From an uncultured Geobacteraceae bacterium (GTDB lineage: Bacteria > Desulfobacterota > Desulfuromonadia > Geobacterales > Pseudopelobacteraceae), in contig CAJAFV010000015.1 of NCBI GenBank assembly GCA_903939115.1, forward strand, positions 1-44,615: DNA of 44,615 bases, written 5' to 3'. Both the position numbers and the translations under genes were made by a program. Numbering within the stretch: the stretch's first letter is position 1; each line of letters starts with the position of its first letter. The notes beneath the pieces are model-generated. The model had not been told where the DNA came from, searched no databases, and saw nothing but the letters and a program-made list of their open reading frames with translations. This document shows, in pieces, positions 1-8,724 of this stretch.

Positions 1-121
1 AATAAACAAGTGTCTGAATCTAAATACCTTTTTTAAATATATTTTTTATTTTCATAAGACTTACTCTGTGCCCTCTGTGGCTCTGTGGTGAGGTTTAAAG
101 ACTTTTTGTAAGGAGACCACT
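1..121. other. AT-rich leader ahead of etfA
   Basis: No gene is visible here. The first 60 bases are strongly AT-rich. Positions 68-95 hold a low-complexity run built on 'ctctgtg' words, of the same general look as the cgcaaag-type repeat near 35.55 kb. An AAGGAG ribosome-binding site lies just before the etfA ATG at 122. No etfB reading frame is present in this leader. Confidence 0.5.
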
Positions 122-1033
122 ATGAAAACATTACTGATCGGTGAATACCGCGATGGAAAACTACTTGAATCCACCTACGAACTGCTCGGTTTTGCCGATC
201 AATTCGGGGCGGAAACCGCCTTGCTCCTCGTCGGAAGCGAAAGCCAGCTCCCCAGCTACGGCGGCACCCTCTATCTGGCCGACGCCGCCACCTGCGGCGA
301 ATACAACCCGGACCTGCACAAAAAACTGATCCTGGACGCCGTACAGCAGGAGAACCCGGACTACATCGTCTTTCTCCACTCATCCTACGGTTGGGACCTT
401 GCCCCGCGGATTGCCGCCTCCCTCAGGGCCGCGCAGATATCAGAAGTCATTGCCGTCGCCGACGGCAGCTTCGAAGTCGGCTGCTGCAACGCCAAAATGC
501 GTCGCAGCGTAAAACCGGCCACCAGCAAAACGGTGCTGACGATTCAGGCCGGTGCTTTCCAGGTTCTGCAACCGGGAGGCGCGCCTGCAATCAGGAAGCT
601 GACCGCAGCAACAACAACCACTCTTGAATTCATCGGCTACGAGCCTGCCGAGGAGAAAGATATCGACCTTGCCAAAGCCGAAATAATAGTTTCCGCCGGG
701 CGCGGCATCGGCAAGAAAGATAATGTACCGGTCATTCAGGCCTTGGCAAAAGCCCTTGGCGGCGAACTCGGCGCCAGTCGCCCTGTTGTCGATGCCGGTT
801 GGGTGGAGCACAGTCATCAGGTCGGCACCACCGGCCAGACCGTGTCACCGAAACTCTACGTCGCCTGCGGCATCTCCGGTGCCATCCAGCATCTGGCCGG
901 CATGAAGAAATCAGATTTCATCCTCGCCATCAACAAGGACAAGGATGCCCCGATCGGGGAAGTAGCCGATGTGCTGGTCGTTGCTGATGTCATGCAGTTC
1001 GTCCCAGCGCTGACCGCGAAACTGGCGAGATAA
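122..1033 (+). CDS. etfA: Electron transfer flavoprotein alpha subunit
   Basis: This 303-residue protein is the FAD-binding alpha subunit of an electron transfer flavoprotein, which takes electrons from acyl-CoA dehydrogenases in the cytoplasm. The N-terminal half (about 1-170) is the ETF alpha/beta fold. The C-terminal FAD domain begins near residue 188 with VSAGRGIG, followed by the DAGW...[10 protein letters not shown] stretch (about 224-240) and [10 protein letters not shown] (252-261), all typical of EtfA. Length is normal for the family. The ATG at 122 follows AAGGAG. It is first in a tight run with an acyl-CoA dehydrogenase (22-base gap), which is probably its electron donor. The usual partner etfB is not in the 121 bases upstream, so it must lie outside the window or elsewhere. 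The family call is firm; the exact donor is inferred. Confidence 0.95.
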   Translation: MKTLLIGEYRDGKLLESTYELLGFADQFGAETALLLVGSESQLPSYGGTLYLADAATCGEYNPDLHKKLILDAVQQENPDYIVFLHSSYGWDLAPRIAASLRAAQISEVIAVADGSFEVGCCNAKMRRSVKPATSKTVLTIQAGAFQVLQPGGAPAIRKLTAATTTTLEFIGYEPAEEKDIDLAKAEIIVSAGRGIGKKDNVPVIQALAKALGGELGASRPVVDAGWVEHSHQVGTTGQTVSPKLYVACGISGAIQHLAGMKKSDFILAINKDKDAPIGEVADVLVVADVMQFVPALTAKLAR

Positions 1034-1055
1034 TTGTCCTTCCAAGGAGGTGCGC

Positions 1056-2213
1056 ATGTTTCTTGATCTTACCGAAGAGCAGAAATTAATTCAGGATACG
1101 GCCCGTAATTTCGCCACGGCGGAGTTGGCGCCTGTGGCTGCGGCGCTTGACCAGAGCCATGACCGGACCCCGCTGCTGGTAAATCTCAAAAAACTGGCAG
1201 AGCTTGGTTTTATGGGATTGAACGTCAAGGAACAGTACGGCGGATCAGAAGCGGGGGTTGTTGCCTTCAGTCTCGCCATAACCGAAGTAGCCCGTGCCTG
1301 TGCCTCCACAGCGGTCACCCTGTCGGTCAACAACATGGTCTGTGAGGTAATCCAGGCGGTCGGCAACGAAGAGCAGAAAATGGCGTATATCACCAAAATC
1401 TGCTCCGGAGAATATCCCGCCGGCGGTTTTGCCCTGACCGAACCGGGTGCCGGTTCCGATCCGTCCGGTATGAGTACCCAGGCGGTCAGGGATGGCGATG
1501 AGTATGTCCTGAACGGCTCCAAAATATTTATCACCAGCGCTCCCTATGCGGGCATTTTTGTAGTCTGGGCGGTGACCGACAAGGATGCCCCGAAAGGAAA
1601 GGGGATCAGCTGTTTCCTCGTGGAAGGTGGCACGCCCGGCCTGATTGTCGGCAAGGAAGAAAAGAAGATGGGGCAGCATGCGTCCGCGACCAATGAGCTG
1701 ATCTTTGATAACTGCCGGGTGCCCGCCAGCGCCATGATGGGGAAACTGAACGACGGCTTCCGTATCGCCGTTGCTGAACTGACCGGCGGCCGTATTGGCA
1801 TCGGTTCACTTGCCCTCGGGGTCGGCCTTGCCGCCATGGATTACGCCACCGGCTATGCGACCGAGCGGGTGCAGTTTGGTCAGAAGATCAGCAATTTTCA
1901 GGCGATGCAGTGGATGATGGCGGATGGCTATACCGAACTTGAAGCGTCACGGCTGCTGCTGATGAGTGCCGCCTGGCGCAAGGAAAACGGCAAGAGCTTT
2001 GCCAAAGAAGCTTCCATGGCCAAGCTGTTTGCCACCGAGTCGGCCAACCGGGCCTGCTACAGCGCGCTGCAGATACTGGGAGGGTATGGCTATACTCAGG
2101 ACTATCCGCTTGAACGTTTTACCCGCGATGCCAGGATTACCACCATTTACGAGGGGACCAGCGAGATCCAGCGGCTTATTATATCTCGTGAGATTCTGAG
2201 AAACTTTAGTTAG
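1056..2213 (+). CDS. Acyl-CoA dehydrogenase (short/medium-chain type)
   Basis: A 385-residue FAD-dependent acyl-CoA dehydrogenase that introduces the alpha-beta double bond into an acyl-CoA and passes electrons to ETF. The ATG at 1056 is preferred over an in-frame GTG at 1050, because the AAGGAGG site (1044-1050) overlaps the GTG and is correctly spaced for the ATG. Visible family marks are the FAD-contact stretch [16 protein letters not shown] near residues 128-143, a central [12 protein letters not shown] segment, and the C-terminal IYEGTSEIQ (364-372). In that last stretch Glu366 matches the catalytic base of the MCAD/SCAD group. Full-length and intact. Its position directly after etfA and before CoA-transferase genes suggests a dedicated acyl-CoA oxidation route. 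The chain length or branching of the substrate cannot be read from sequence. Confidence 0.95.
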   Translation: MFLDLTEEQKLIQDTARNFATAELAPVAAALDQSHDRTPLLVNLKKLAELGFMGLNVKEQYGGSEAGVVAFSLAITEVARACASTAVTLSVNNMVCEVIQAVGNEEQKMAYITKICSGEYPAGGFALTEPGAGSDPSGMSTQAVRDGDEYVLNGSKIFITSAPYAGIFVVWAVTDKDAPKGKGISCFLVEGGTPGLIVGKEEKKMGQHASATNELIFDNCRVPASAMMGKLNDGFRIAVAELTGGRIGIGSLALGVGLAAMDYATGYATERVQFGQKISNFQAMQWMMADGYTELEASRLLLMSAAWRKENGKSFAKEASMAKLFATESANRACYSALQILGGYGYTQDYPLERFTRDARITTIYEGTSEIQRLIISREILRNFS

Positions 2214-2222
2214 GAGGCCGGT

Positions 2223-3191
2223 ATGAGTACAGACAAGCGCATTACCCTGCAGCACGCCGCCGAAATTATCAAAGACGGCTCCAGTCTCACCTTTTCCGGG
2301 TTCACCATCTGGCGTCGCCCGATGGCGATCGTGTTTGAATTGATTCGTCAGCACCGCACGCAGCTCCATCTGATCGAGGTGCAGGGCGGCTCCCATACGG
2401 AATTCCTCGTCGGGGCCGGTTGTGTGGATATCTGGGAGTCGTGCTGGGTCGGTCATGAACTGTACGGTAAGTATGGCGCCAATCTCTCTCGTAAGGTTGC
2501 TGAAAAGAAAATTATAGTCGAGGATTACAGCCACGCCGAAATGATGTTCCGTTTTGCCGCAGCCGCTTCCGGGGCACCGTACGCGGTCACTCAGACGGCA
2601 CTTGGCACCGATATTCACAACCCTGAATACGATATGCTTGGCCGTGCCGGGCTCCGTGACGGAAAAAGAATTGCAAAACATAAATATCAGTTTACCGAAG
2701 ATCCCTTCTTCGGAGCCGGCTCACAGGTTCTGATCCCGGCTGCCAAGGTAGATATTGCCGTCATGTGCGTTCAGCAGGTTGGCGAAGAGGGAACAGTGCG
2801 GGTAAACGGCCAGTATTACTCGGATCCGGAGGTTGCCCGTGCCGCCGACATAACGATTGTCATGGCTGAAGAGATAGTCCCTGAAGAGTATCTGCGGCGT
2901 AACGCCGATCAGAACACCATCGTCAGCTTCGAAGTTGATCATATCCTTGAATGCCCGTATGGTGCGCACCCGACCGGGATGTTTGGACGTTATGATGTGG
3001 ATGGCTCGTTTCTGAAAGAGTTTTACGGGCGTAGTCGCACCCAGGAAGGGTTTGACGATTTTGCCAATGAGTGGATTCATGGGCAGAACCATATGAGTTA
3101 TCTGGAAAAGCTGGGGTGGCCGCGCATGCTGAACCTCAAGGCGAATAGCGCCATGAATTATGCTCCTCGCGAAAAAAAAGGAGGTAAATGA
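2223..3191 (+). CDS. CoA-transferase family I, alpha subunit (GctA-like)
   Basis: A 322-residue family I CoA-transferase alpha subunit, resembling glutaconate CoA-transferase GctA and the related ring-opening protein IpdA. The N-terminus has the expected pattern: a glycine-rich SSLTFSGFTIWRRPMAIVFE stretch at about residues 20-39, then ELIRQ. A GAGSQVLIPAAKVDIA segment lies mid-protein. The ATG follows TAGGAGG and starts 9 bases after the dehydrogenase stop. The next gene starts one base after this stop, so the two subunits are translationally coupled. The pair would move CoA between carboxylic acids, or act as a hydrolase as IpdAB does. The acid is unknown, so no gene symbol is given. Confidence 0.9.
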   Translation: MSTDKRITLQHAAEIIKDGSSLTFSGFTIWRRPMAIVFELIRQHRTQLHLIEVQGGSHTEFLVGAGCVDIWESCWVGHELYGKYGANLSRKVAEKKIIVEDYSHAEMMFRFAAAASGAPYAVTQTALGTDIHNPEYDMLGRAGLRDGKRIAKHKYQFTEDPFFGAGSQVLIPAAKVDIAVMCVQQVGEEGTVRVNGQYYSDPEVARAADITIVMAEEIVPEEYLRRNADQNTIVSFEVDHILECPYGAHPTGMFGRYDVDGSFLKEFYGRSRTQEGFDDFANEWIHGQNHMSYLEKLGWPRMLNLKANSAMNYAPREKKGGK

Positions 3192-3192
3192 T

Positions 3193-4011
3193 ATGTCAGA
3201 ACACGCACAACCTGAACAGTACGGTCTGGCAGATCTGCTCTGTTGCGCCGCTTCCCGGGAAGTTGGGAATAATGAGATCGTCTTTGCCGGAACCGGCTTG
3301 CCGATGGTTGCCATTCTGCTGGCGCAAAATACCCATGCCCCCAATCTGAAACTGATCTTTGAAGCGGGCACCCTTGACGGCCGACCGCCGGAACTGCCCA
3401 CATCTGTCGGCGATGCCCGATGTGAAATGGGCGCATCACGGGCTTCAGGGCTCTATGATGCCTTCTGTATCGCCCAGAGAGGCTATGTTGATCTCGGTTA
3501 TCTGGGGGGGGCTGAGGTCGATCAGTACGGCAATGTTAACACCACCTGCATCGGCGACTATCTTGACCCCGAACTGCGTCTGACCGGCAGCGGCGGCAAC
3601 CCGGATATCAACTCCTTTGCCAGGCGAACGGTGTTCATCATGGTGCATGAAAAGCGGCGTTTTGTGGAGAATGTCAGTTACATCACCAGTCCCGGTTGGC
3701 GGGTTAAGAAATGGCCAGGCGGCGAATTCGTTCATAGACGCGAGCTCTACGGGGCCGCTTTCCGTGGCGGACCATCCGCCGTTATCAGTACCGCCGGTGT
3801 GTTCCGTTTTGATGAAGTGACCGGCCTGATGTATCTGGATACGTGCCATCCCGGAAAAACGCCGGCGGAGATCAGGGATTTATGCCAGTTCGATCTTGAT
3901 ATTTCCCGGGTCAAAGGCGAAACAGTCGCTCCTACTCTGGAAGAGCTGCGCATTATTCATGAAGTGCTCGATCCGGATGAAATCTTCATTCCCAAGGTTA
4001 AGACGGCGTAG
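3193..4011 (+). CDS. CoA-transferase family I, beta subunit (GctB-like)
   Basis: A 272-residue beta subunit that pairs with the preceding alpha subunit. Start chosen at the ATG at 3193, preceded by AAAGGAGG at about 3178-3184; upstream in-frame starts lie inside the preceding gene. Glu57 in LIFEAGT sits where family I enzymes carry the glutamate that forms the covalent CoA thioester intermediate, so a true transferase is plausible. Later motifs include GGAEVDQYGNVNTT (about 110-123) and SGGNPDI. The C-terminus is a normal length. It is the last gene of the etfA-dehydrogenase-transferase run; the next operon has its own promoter 49 bases downstream. The physiological substrate is not deducible. 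Confidence 0.9.
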   Translation: MSEHAQPEQYGLADLLCCAASREVGNNEIVFAGTGLPMVAILLAQNTHAPNLKLIFEAGTLDGRPPELPTSVGDARCEMGASRASGLYDAFCIAQRGYVDLGYLGGAEVDQYGNVNTTCIGDYLDPELRLTGSGGNPDINSFARRTVFIMVHEKRRFVENVSYITSPGWRVKKWPGGEFVHRRELYGAAFRGGPSAVISTAGVFRFDEVTGLMYLDTCHPGKTPAEIRDLCQFDLDISRVKGETVAPTLEELRIIHEVLDPDEIFIPKVKTA

Positions 4012-4059
4012 GCAGAGTGACATTCCTTCGGCCGGGATCTGAAGGCATTGTGTGGGGGC

Positions 4060-4089
4060 TTGACGTGAACGTTTAGTCTCTGCTACAAG
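4060..4089 (+). promoter_or_regulatory. Sigma-70-type promoter for korDABC
   Basis: TTGACG (4060-4065) and TACAAG (4084-4089) are separated by 18 bases, ending 33 bases before the korD ATG. Nearly the same pair of hexamers recurs before the tRNA-Gln gene at 6744-6772, which supports both. Confidence 0.6.
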
Positions 4090-4122
4090 GGACGACTTGA
4101 ATTCAACAAAGGATGAACATCG

Positions 4123-4329
4123 ATGCCGTATATAGTGATAGATGAAAAGCGCTGCAAGGGGTGCGGGCTCTGCACCACAGGCTGCCCCAAAAAACTGGTC
4201 GCTTTGAGTGATTCCCCGAACAGCCTTGGTTACGCCATGGCAGTTTTCTCGAATCCTGAAAAATGCACCGGCTGTACGCTCTGCGCACAGATGTGCCCTG
4301 ACGTCGCTATAACGGTTTTTAAGGAGTGA
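4123..4329 (+). CDS. korD: 2-oxoacid:ferredoxin oxidoreductase, delta (ferredoxin) subunit
   Basis: A 68-residue protein with two 4Fe-4S ferredoxin motifs. One is CKGCGLCTTGCPK near residues 10-22; the other is CTGCTLCAQMCPD near 48-60. Each has the CxxCxxCxxxCP spacing of a [4Fe-4S] cluster. It is the small electron-wire subunit of a four-subunit 2-oxoacid:ferredoxin oxidoreductase, carrying electrons from the TPP site toward ferredoxin in the cytoplasm. AAAGGA lies upstream of the ATG. It is first of four genes in delta-alpha-beta-gamma order and its stop runs into the ribosome-binding site of the alpha gene. The family call is firm; the 2-oxoglutarate preference implied by the symbol rests on gene order and subunit layout. 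Confidence 0.9.
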   Translation: MPYIVIDEKRCKGCGLCTTGCPKKLVALSDSPNSLGYAMAVFSNPEKCTGCTLCAQMCPDVAITVFKE

Positions 4330-4334
4330 CGGGC

Positions 4335-5417
4335 ATGGCAACAGCTTCACGGGAAAAAATATTTGTCAAAGGCAACGAAGCGGTCGCCATGGCCGCACTG
4401 GAAGCCGGCTGCCGCTGCTATTTCGGCTATCCGATTACTCCGCAGAGCGACATCCCGGAATATCTGTCGCGCGAGCTGCCACGGCAGGGGGGCGAATTTA
4501 TCCAGGCCGAGAGCGAAATCGGCGCCATTAATATGCTGCTTGGGGCTTCAGCCACCGGTGTGCGGGCGATGACGTCATCCTCCGGCCCCGGCATCTCCCT
4601 CAAGCAGGAGGGTATTTCGTACATGGCAGGCTCGGAACTCCCCGGTGTCATCGTTGATATTATGCGTGCGGGTCCCGGTCTGGGTGGCATTGACGCTTCA
4701 CAGGCCGATTACTGGCAGGCGACACGGGGGGGCGGGCATGGCGGCTATCGGATTATCGTCCTCGCTCCTGCTTCGGTGCAGGAGATGTATGACCTGACCA
4801 TGCTGGCTTTTGACCTGTCTGATATCTATCGAATGCCGGCCATGGTTCTGGCTGATTCTGTTATTGGGCAGATGAAGGAGTCGGTAATTCCCAATCCCCG
4901 ACCGGTTACGGTGCTGCCGCCCAAAGAGTGGGTCGTGCGCGGGCGGGAAGCCGGAAAACCGCAAAACGTCGTCAAGTCTCTCTATCTGGGCGATGGTGAA
5001 ATGGAAAAGTTTCACTGGAAGATGCAGGCCCGCTATCAGGAACTGGCTGATAAAGAGTGCCGCTGGGAAGAGGTTCAGACCGCTGACGCAGAGCTGATCA
5101 TAACCGCTTTCGGTTCAACCGCGCGGATTGCCAGGACCGCTGTTGACATGGCCCGAGACGCCGGTATGAAGGTAGGGTTGATGCGGCCGATTACGTTGTT
5201 TCCGTTTCCCAAAAAAGCGTACGCAGCTCTTTCCGGGCGGTGCAAGCTCTTTCTGGATATCGAGCTCTCAACCGGTCAGATGATCGACGACGTACGTCTT
5301 GCCATAGCCCGCGATGCCGAGGTGTTGTTCTATGGGAGGCCACCGGGTGCGGGGTCATTGCCGACACCTGAAGAGCTGTTCGAGCAGATCAAGAAAAACT
5401 ATCCGACTTGCTCCTGA
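4335..5417 (+). CDS. korA: 2-oxoacid:ferredoxin oxidoreductase, alpha subunit
   Basis: A 360-residue alpha subunit. The ATG at 4335 is chosen over an in-frame GTG at 4326, because AAGGAG (4321-4326) overlaps the GTG and is well placed for the ATG. The conserved GYPITPQSDIPEYL loop near residues 35-48 contacts the 2-oxoacid and TPP in this family. A SSSGPGISLKQEG stretch follows around 80-92, and the C-terminal transketolase-like domain carries MRPITLFPFP near 285-294. The complex oxidatively decarboxylates a 2-oxoacid to acyl-CoA plus CO2 and reduced ferredoxin, or runs in reverse for CO2 fixation. It sits between the delta and beta genes with short spacers. KorA is favoured over VorA or IorA by length and context, but this is not proven. 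Confidence 0.9.
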   Translation: MATASREKIFVKGNEAVAMAALEAGCRCYFGYPITPQSDIPEYLSRELPRQGGEFIQAESEIGAINMLLGASATGVRAMTSSSGPGISLKQEGISYMAGSELPGVIVDIMRAGPGLGGIDASQADYWQATRGGGHGGYRIIVLAPASVQEMYDLTMLAFDLSDIYRMPAMVLADSVIGQMKESVIPNPRPVTVLPPKEWVVRGREAGKPQNVVKSLYLGDGEMEKFHWKMQARYQELADKECRWEEVQTADAELIITAFGSTARIARTAVDMARDAGMKVGLMRPITLFPFPKKAYAALSGRCKLFLDIELSTGQMIDDVRLAIARDAEVLFYGRPPGAGSLPTPEELFEQIKKNYPTCS

Positions 5418-5434
5418 GTCGTTGAGGAAAATAT

Positions 5435-6178
5435 ATGAAACAGGTATTTACCAGGCCGGAAAGTCTGAAAGATGTCTCAACCCATTTCTGTCCCGGCTGT
5501 AACCACGGATCAGTTCACCGTCTGGTAGCGGAAGCCCTGGATGAGTTTGGTATCCGCAGTGAAACAATCGGGATCGCTTCTGTCGGCTGTTCGGTGTTCC
5601 TGTATGGCTATTTCGATGTTGATGTGATTGAAGCCCCTCATGGCCGTGCTCCGGCGGTTGCTACCGGTGCCAAACGGGCCAGGCCTGACCGGATTGTCTT
5701 TACCTATCAGGGGGATGGCGATCTCGCGGCCATTGGTATGTCCGAAATAATCCACGCTGCCAATCGTGGCGAGGATATCACCGTTATTTTCGTCAATAAT
5801 ACGACCTATGGCATGACCGGTGGTCAGATGGCTCCCACAACCCTGCCGGGACAAAAAACGTCCACATCTCCGTATGGTCGCGATACCTCAAAAGACGGCT
5901 CTCCTTTCAAGATGGCCGAACTCCTCGCCAATCTCGATGGCGTGGCCTTTTCAGCGCGGGTTGCCCTCAATAATCCCAAAAACGTCCTTAATGCCAAGAA
6001 GTTGATCAAAACCGCCTTCCGCTATCAGGTTGAAAAAAAGGGTTTTTCCTTTATTGAAGCTCTTGCTTCATGTCCGACCAACTGGGGGATGAATCCTCTT
6101 GCTGCCAACGAGCGGGTGACGGATGAAATGATCCCCTACTTTCCGCTCGGTGTGTATAAGAACAGTGCCAATCTGTAA
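5435..6178 (+). CDS. korB: 2-oxoacid:ferredoxin oxidoreductase, beta (TPP) subunit
   Basis: A 247-residue TPP-binding beta subunit. CPGCNHG at residues 19-25 is the family's N-terminal signature. The TPP/Mg motif begins at GDGD (93-96) and ends at the NN pair (121-122). It is followed by [12 protein letters not shown] (125-136), which is diagnostic for KorB/VorB proteins. It forms the active site with KorA. A GAGGAAA site lies before the ATG, and 17 bases separate it from korA. Length is typical for subunits of this group that lack their own cluster-binding C-terminal extension, consistent with a separate ferredoxin subunit. Confidence 0.92.
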   Translation: MKQVFTRPESLKDVSTHFCPGCNHGSVHRLVAEALDEFGIRSETIGIASVGCSVFLYGYFDVDVIEAPHGRAPAVATGAKRARPDRIVFTYQGDGDLAAIGMSEIIHAANRGEDITVIFVNNTTYGMTGGQMAPTTLPGQKTSTSPYGRDTSKDGSPFKMAELLANLDGVAFSARVALNNPKNVLNAKKLIKTAFRYQVEKKGFSFIEALASCPTNWGMNPLAANERVTDEMIPYFPLGVYKNSANL

Positions 6179-6194
6179 CATGGAGATAAAATCA

Positions 6195-6737
6195 ATGCGC
6201 TACGATGTTTTTTTTGCCGGTTACGGAGGGCAGGGGGTACTGCTGGCCGGTAATCTGCTTTCATATGCTGCCATCCACGAAGGGAAAAATGTTTCTTTCT
6301 TCCCGGCCTACGGTGTAGAAAAACGGGGTGGGGCGGCCATGTGCACGATTGTCTTTGCCGATGGTGACACCGGTTCTCCGGTAGTCGGCAACCCTTCCGT
6401 CTCGGTATTACTTAATCAGCTTTCGTTCGATAAATATGCCGCCAAAGTCAAACAGGGTGGGATTTGTATTGTTAATTCCAGTCTGGTTGATACAAAAGGG
6501 ATTTCTCTACCGGGTGTTGAAGTCATTCTGGTTCCGATGAACCAGATTGCCCTGGATATGGGTGATGTCCGCATGGTTAATATGGTGGCCTGTGGGGCAT
6601 ATATCGAAAAATCCGGAGCATTATTGAAAGAATCGCTGGTAGCGGCATTGAAAAAAGCGCTTCCGGAGAGGAACCATTCGTTGATACCTGCCAACGTGCA
6701 GGCGATGGAGGCTGGTGCTCAGGCGGCACGAGGCTGA
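6195..6737 (+). CDS. korC: 2-oxoacid:ferredoxin oxidoreductase, gamma subunit
   Basis: A 180-residue gamma subunit. The start at 6195 is chosen because GGAGA (6182-6186) is correctly spaced for it; an in-frame ATG at 6180 has no site of its own. GYGGQGVLLAGNLL near residues 8-21 is the family's glycine-rich signature. AYGVEKRGGAAMCTIV follows near 39-54, matching the conserved PSYG-EMRGG region that contacts CoA. It completes the korDABC operon. The tRNA-Gln promoter begins within 10 bases of the stop, so the metabolic operon and the tRNA are packed closely. Confidence 0.9.
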   Translation: MRYDVFFAGYGGQGVLLAGNLLSYAAIHEGKNVSFFPAYGVEKRGGAAMCTIVFADGDTGSPVVGNPSVSVLLNQLSFDKYAAKVKQGGICIVNSSLVDTKGISLPGVEVILVPMNQIALDMGDVRMVNMVACGAYIEKSGALLKESLVAALKKALPERNHSLIPANVQAMEAGAQAARG

Positions 6738-6743
6738 AAAGTC

Positions 6744-6772
6744 TTGACGTTGCCTGCCTGATTTGCTACAAG
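6744..6772 (+). promoter_or_regulatory. Promoter of tRNA-Gln
   Basis: TTGACG (6744-6749) and TACAAG (6767-6772) with a 17-base spacer end 16 bases before the mature tRNA. This is the right distance for a stable-RNA promoter, and it mirrors the kor promoter at 4060. Confidence 0.65.
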
Positions 6773-6788
6773 AGGAGCTCTTCAATGA

Positions 6789-6863
6789 AGGGGTATAGCC
6801 AAACGGTAAGGCAACGGCCTCTGACGCCGTCATCTCTTGGTTCGAATCCAGGTACCCCTGCCA
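6789..6863 (+). tRNA. tRNA-Gln (anticodon CTG)
   Basis: A complete cloverleaf with CCA encoded. The acceptor stem pairs AGGGGTA (6789-6795) with TACCCCT (6853-6859), then G discriminator and CCA (6861-6863). The anticodon stem is ACGGC/GCCGT with loop CTCTGAC, placing anticodon CTG at 6821-6823, which reads the glutamine codon CAG. The T arm contains GGTTCGAATCC. It stands alone rather than in a tRNA cluster. No second copy of its 3' end was seen further along, so there is no evidence that it served as an integration site. Confidence 0.96.
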
Positions 6864-6871
6864 AATAATTC

Positions 6872-6910
6872 AAGCACTTACGGGATTTCGTAGGTGCTTT
6901 TTATTTTTTT
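6872..6910 (+). terminator. Rho-independent terminator after tRNA-Gln
   Basis: An 11-bp stem (aagcacttacg paired with cgtaggtgctt, one G-U pair) with a 6-base loop is followed by a T-rich tract (6898-6910). Confidence 0.85.
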
Positions 6911-7065
6911 GCAACCTCTTGCGCACCCTCTGAGTGAACCCACCTCAAGATGGTGGAGCCGTTGCCGGAAGGACAAGGAAGGATGTTAAAAATCAGGCGG
7001 GTAAGCCGGTGGTGACGTGTTCCACAAAATTAAAGTAAACTTCACGTTGAAACGAGCATTGAACG

Positions 7066-8718
7066 ATGATTAAATCTCTAAATATATTTCCTAACCCTCT
7101 ATCTCAGCCAGTTTCCTTTGGACTCTGCTGTATAATTTGGGGCGGCTTTTGTTACTTTCTGCTCAAAAGACTAAAATCAAAAAAAAATATTCAACTGGCT
7201 ATACAGTTTATTAATGCAATTGAACGCAGTGATATTATAGCTACGTTTTCTATTGCAGTCAGGCATGAAAGAAAAAATACAGATAACACAAGAGCATATA
7301 TAGAAGAGCAATTTAACGAGCAGATAGTTAAGACAATTGAACAACGAGGTCTAACCGATTTAGTTACGACTGCAATGAAAAAGAAAAATAGACCTGAAGG
7401 GTTTACGGCAATATCTGAACACTTGAGGAACATCCTCATGTCCGGCCTGTTTGAGTCTCGCCTGGAAGCGGAAGCACTCATTAAACACACTGAGCTCAAA
7501 CTGTTCAATGAATCTATAAGGCTTAAAAACATCCTCTCATCATTTATTGTTATTGGACTTCTTGGCACTCTCATAGGAATGAGTGACAGTCTTGGTAAAT
7601 TTAATGAAGAATCAATCAATATTACAAAACTGGTAAGCCAGGATTTACCGTCTGCTTTTATTCCAAGCATATGGGGAGTTATAAGTACAATTGTCGGTAT
7701 GATGTTTTACAGCAGGCTTGTTCATTCATACTACATACCTTTAAAGACGACCCTGGAACATGTCACACTGAATTCATGGATTCCGCAGCTATGCCCTTCT
7801 ATTGCCGATATTGTTGTCGATAAACTTGAGGATAATGCCAACAGAGTTGAAAAACAGTTTGCTGACGCCGCGATAGTGGCTGAATTCGCCCGGGATGTTC
7901 AAAGCGAACTTGCGCCGTTCAGGGAAAGTATTCGAAAAGCTGACCAGGCACTTGCTCGAGTTGAACCAATCATAGACGAATCAGGGGCTGCCGTTAGGTT
8001 GCTCAATAATTATGCTGAAAAACTGACTCTGTTCTCTGACACATTTTTAAAAGGCATGGATAAATTTGTATTCCTTGAAGAACGTCTGTCTCATGGTTTT
8101 GATGCACTTACTACCGCAAATGAAACACATTCTAAACAATTGTCCTTATGGAGTACTCAATTTCAGTCTCTGGTTGAAAAAAACAATGAGCAGACTGCCA
8201 AAATAAATAATCAAATTAATAAAATTTTTACCGCTTTAATGGATTTCGACGAACAGTATCTTGACGTCAGCCAGACTCAAACCGAGGCCGTTACAGAGTT
8301 AGTGAATACAATAACATCAGCAAAAGGTTCGGAAACGGCTCTAAACAGAGCAATTGCTGAGAAAATACTGGCGGAGTCATCCATGCAGTTTGCGCAATTA
8401 ATTGCAGAAGTCCAGAACCTTACAGCGACACTCGCATCAAATATGGCTGCGGTAGAAAAGAATCTTAGCGAAGTGGAAGGGACTCTAAAGCGTAACCTGG
8501 GAGGCATCCGGCAAGAGTTAATTGGTGGGCTTGCCAGTGTACAATCAGAACTGGCAGTTGGACTCGACGCCCTGCCGACAAAACTGGACGAGCTTAATAA
8601 CAACATACTCGCTCAGTTCGGTCGCTCTGGTGATCCGATAAGTGCTGCAGCAGAACATATCGATTCAAGTCATGCAGGCATTGTATTGTCGATACAAGAT
8701 CCTGATGACAAGGTTTAG
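7066..8718 (+). CDS. ZorA-like MotA/TolQ/ExbB proton-channel protein with long coiled-coil tail
   Basis: A 550-residue inner-membrane protein. Three hydrophobic segments are visible near residues 16-34, 154-176 and 197-218. The second contains GLLGTLIGMSDSL, the MotA/TolQ/ExbB family motif. After residue about 230 comes a roughly 320-residue, mostly helical tail full of E, Q and L, ending without any enzyme domain. That architecture, with the OmpA-type partner immediately downstream, matches ZorA of the Zorya anti-phage systems better than a flagellar MotA (about 250-290 residues) or TolQ. In Zorya, ZorA and ZorB form a proton-driven motor whose cytoplasmic tail signals infection. No ribosome-binding site is obvious before the ATG. 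The stretch is more AT-rich than the kor genes. It could also be an uncharacterised motor unrelated to defence. Confidence 0.75.
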   Translation: MIKSLNIFPNPLSQPVSFGLCCIIWGGFCYFLLKRLKSKKNIQLAIQFINAIERSDIIATFSIAVRHERKNTDNTRAYIEEQFNEQIVKTIEQRGLTDLVTTAMKKKNRPEGFTAISEHLRNILMSGLFESRLEAEALIKHTELKLFNESIRLKNILSSFIVIGLLGTLIGMSDSLGKFNEESINITKLVSQDLPSAFIPSIWGVISTIVGMMFYSRLVHSYYIPLKTTLEHVTLNSWIPQLCPSIADIVVDKLEDNANRVEKQFADAAIVAEFARDVQSELAPFRESIRKADQALARVEPIIDESGAAVRLLNNYAEKLTLFSDTFLKGMDKFVFLEERLSHGFDALTTANETHSKQLSLWSTQFQSLVEKNNEQTAKINNQINKIFTALMDFDEQYLDVSQTQTEAVTELVNTITSAKGSETALNRAIAEKILAESSMQFAQLIAEVQNLTATLASNMAAVEKNLSEVEGTLKRNLGGIRQELIGGLASVQSELAVGLDALPTKLDELNNNILAQFGRSGDPISAAAEHIDSSHAGIVLSIQDPDDKV

Positions 8719-8724
8719 TATGCA

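Noticed and set aside
1091..2681. Long minus-strand open frames opposite the dehydrogenase and CoA-transferase genes
   Set aside because: They lie opposite clear enzyme genes, have no ribosome-binding sites and no recognisable domains; GC-rich codon use leaves the antisense strand open.
4028..4052. Hairpin ccttc...gaagg between the CoA-transferase and kor operons
   Set aside because: Only a 5-bp stem and no T run, so not called a terminator.
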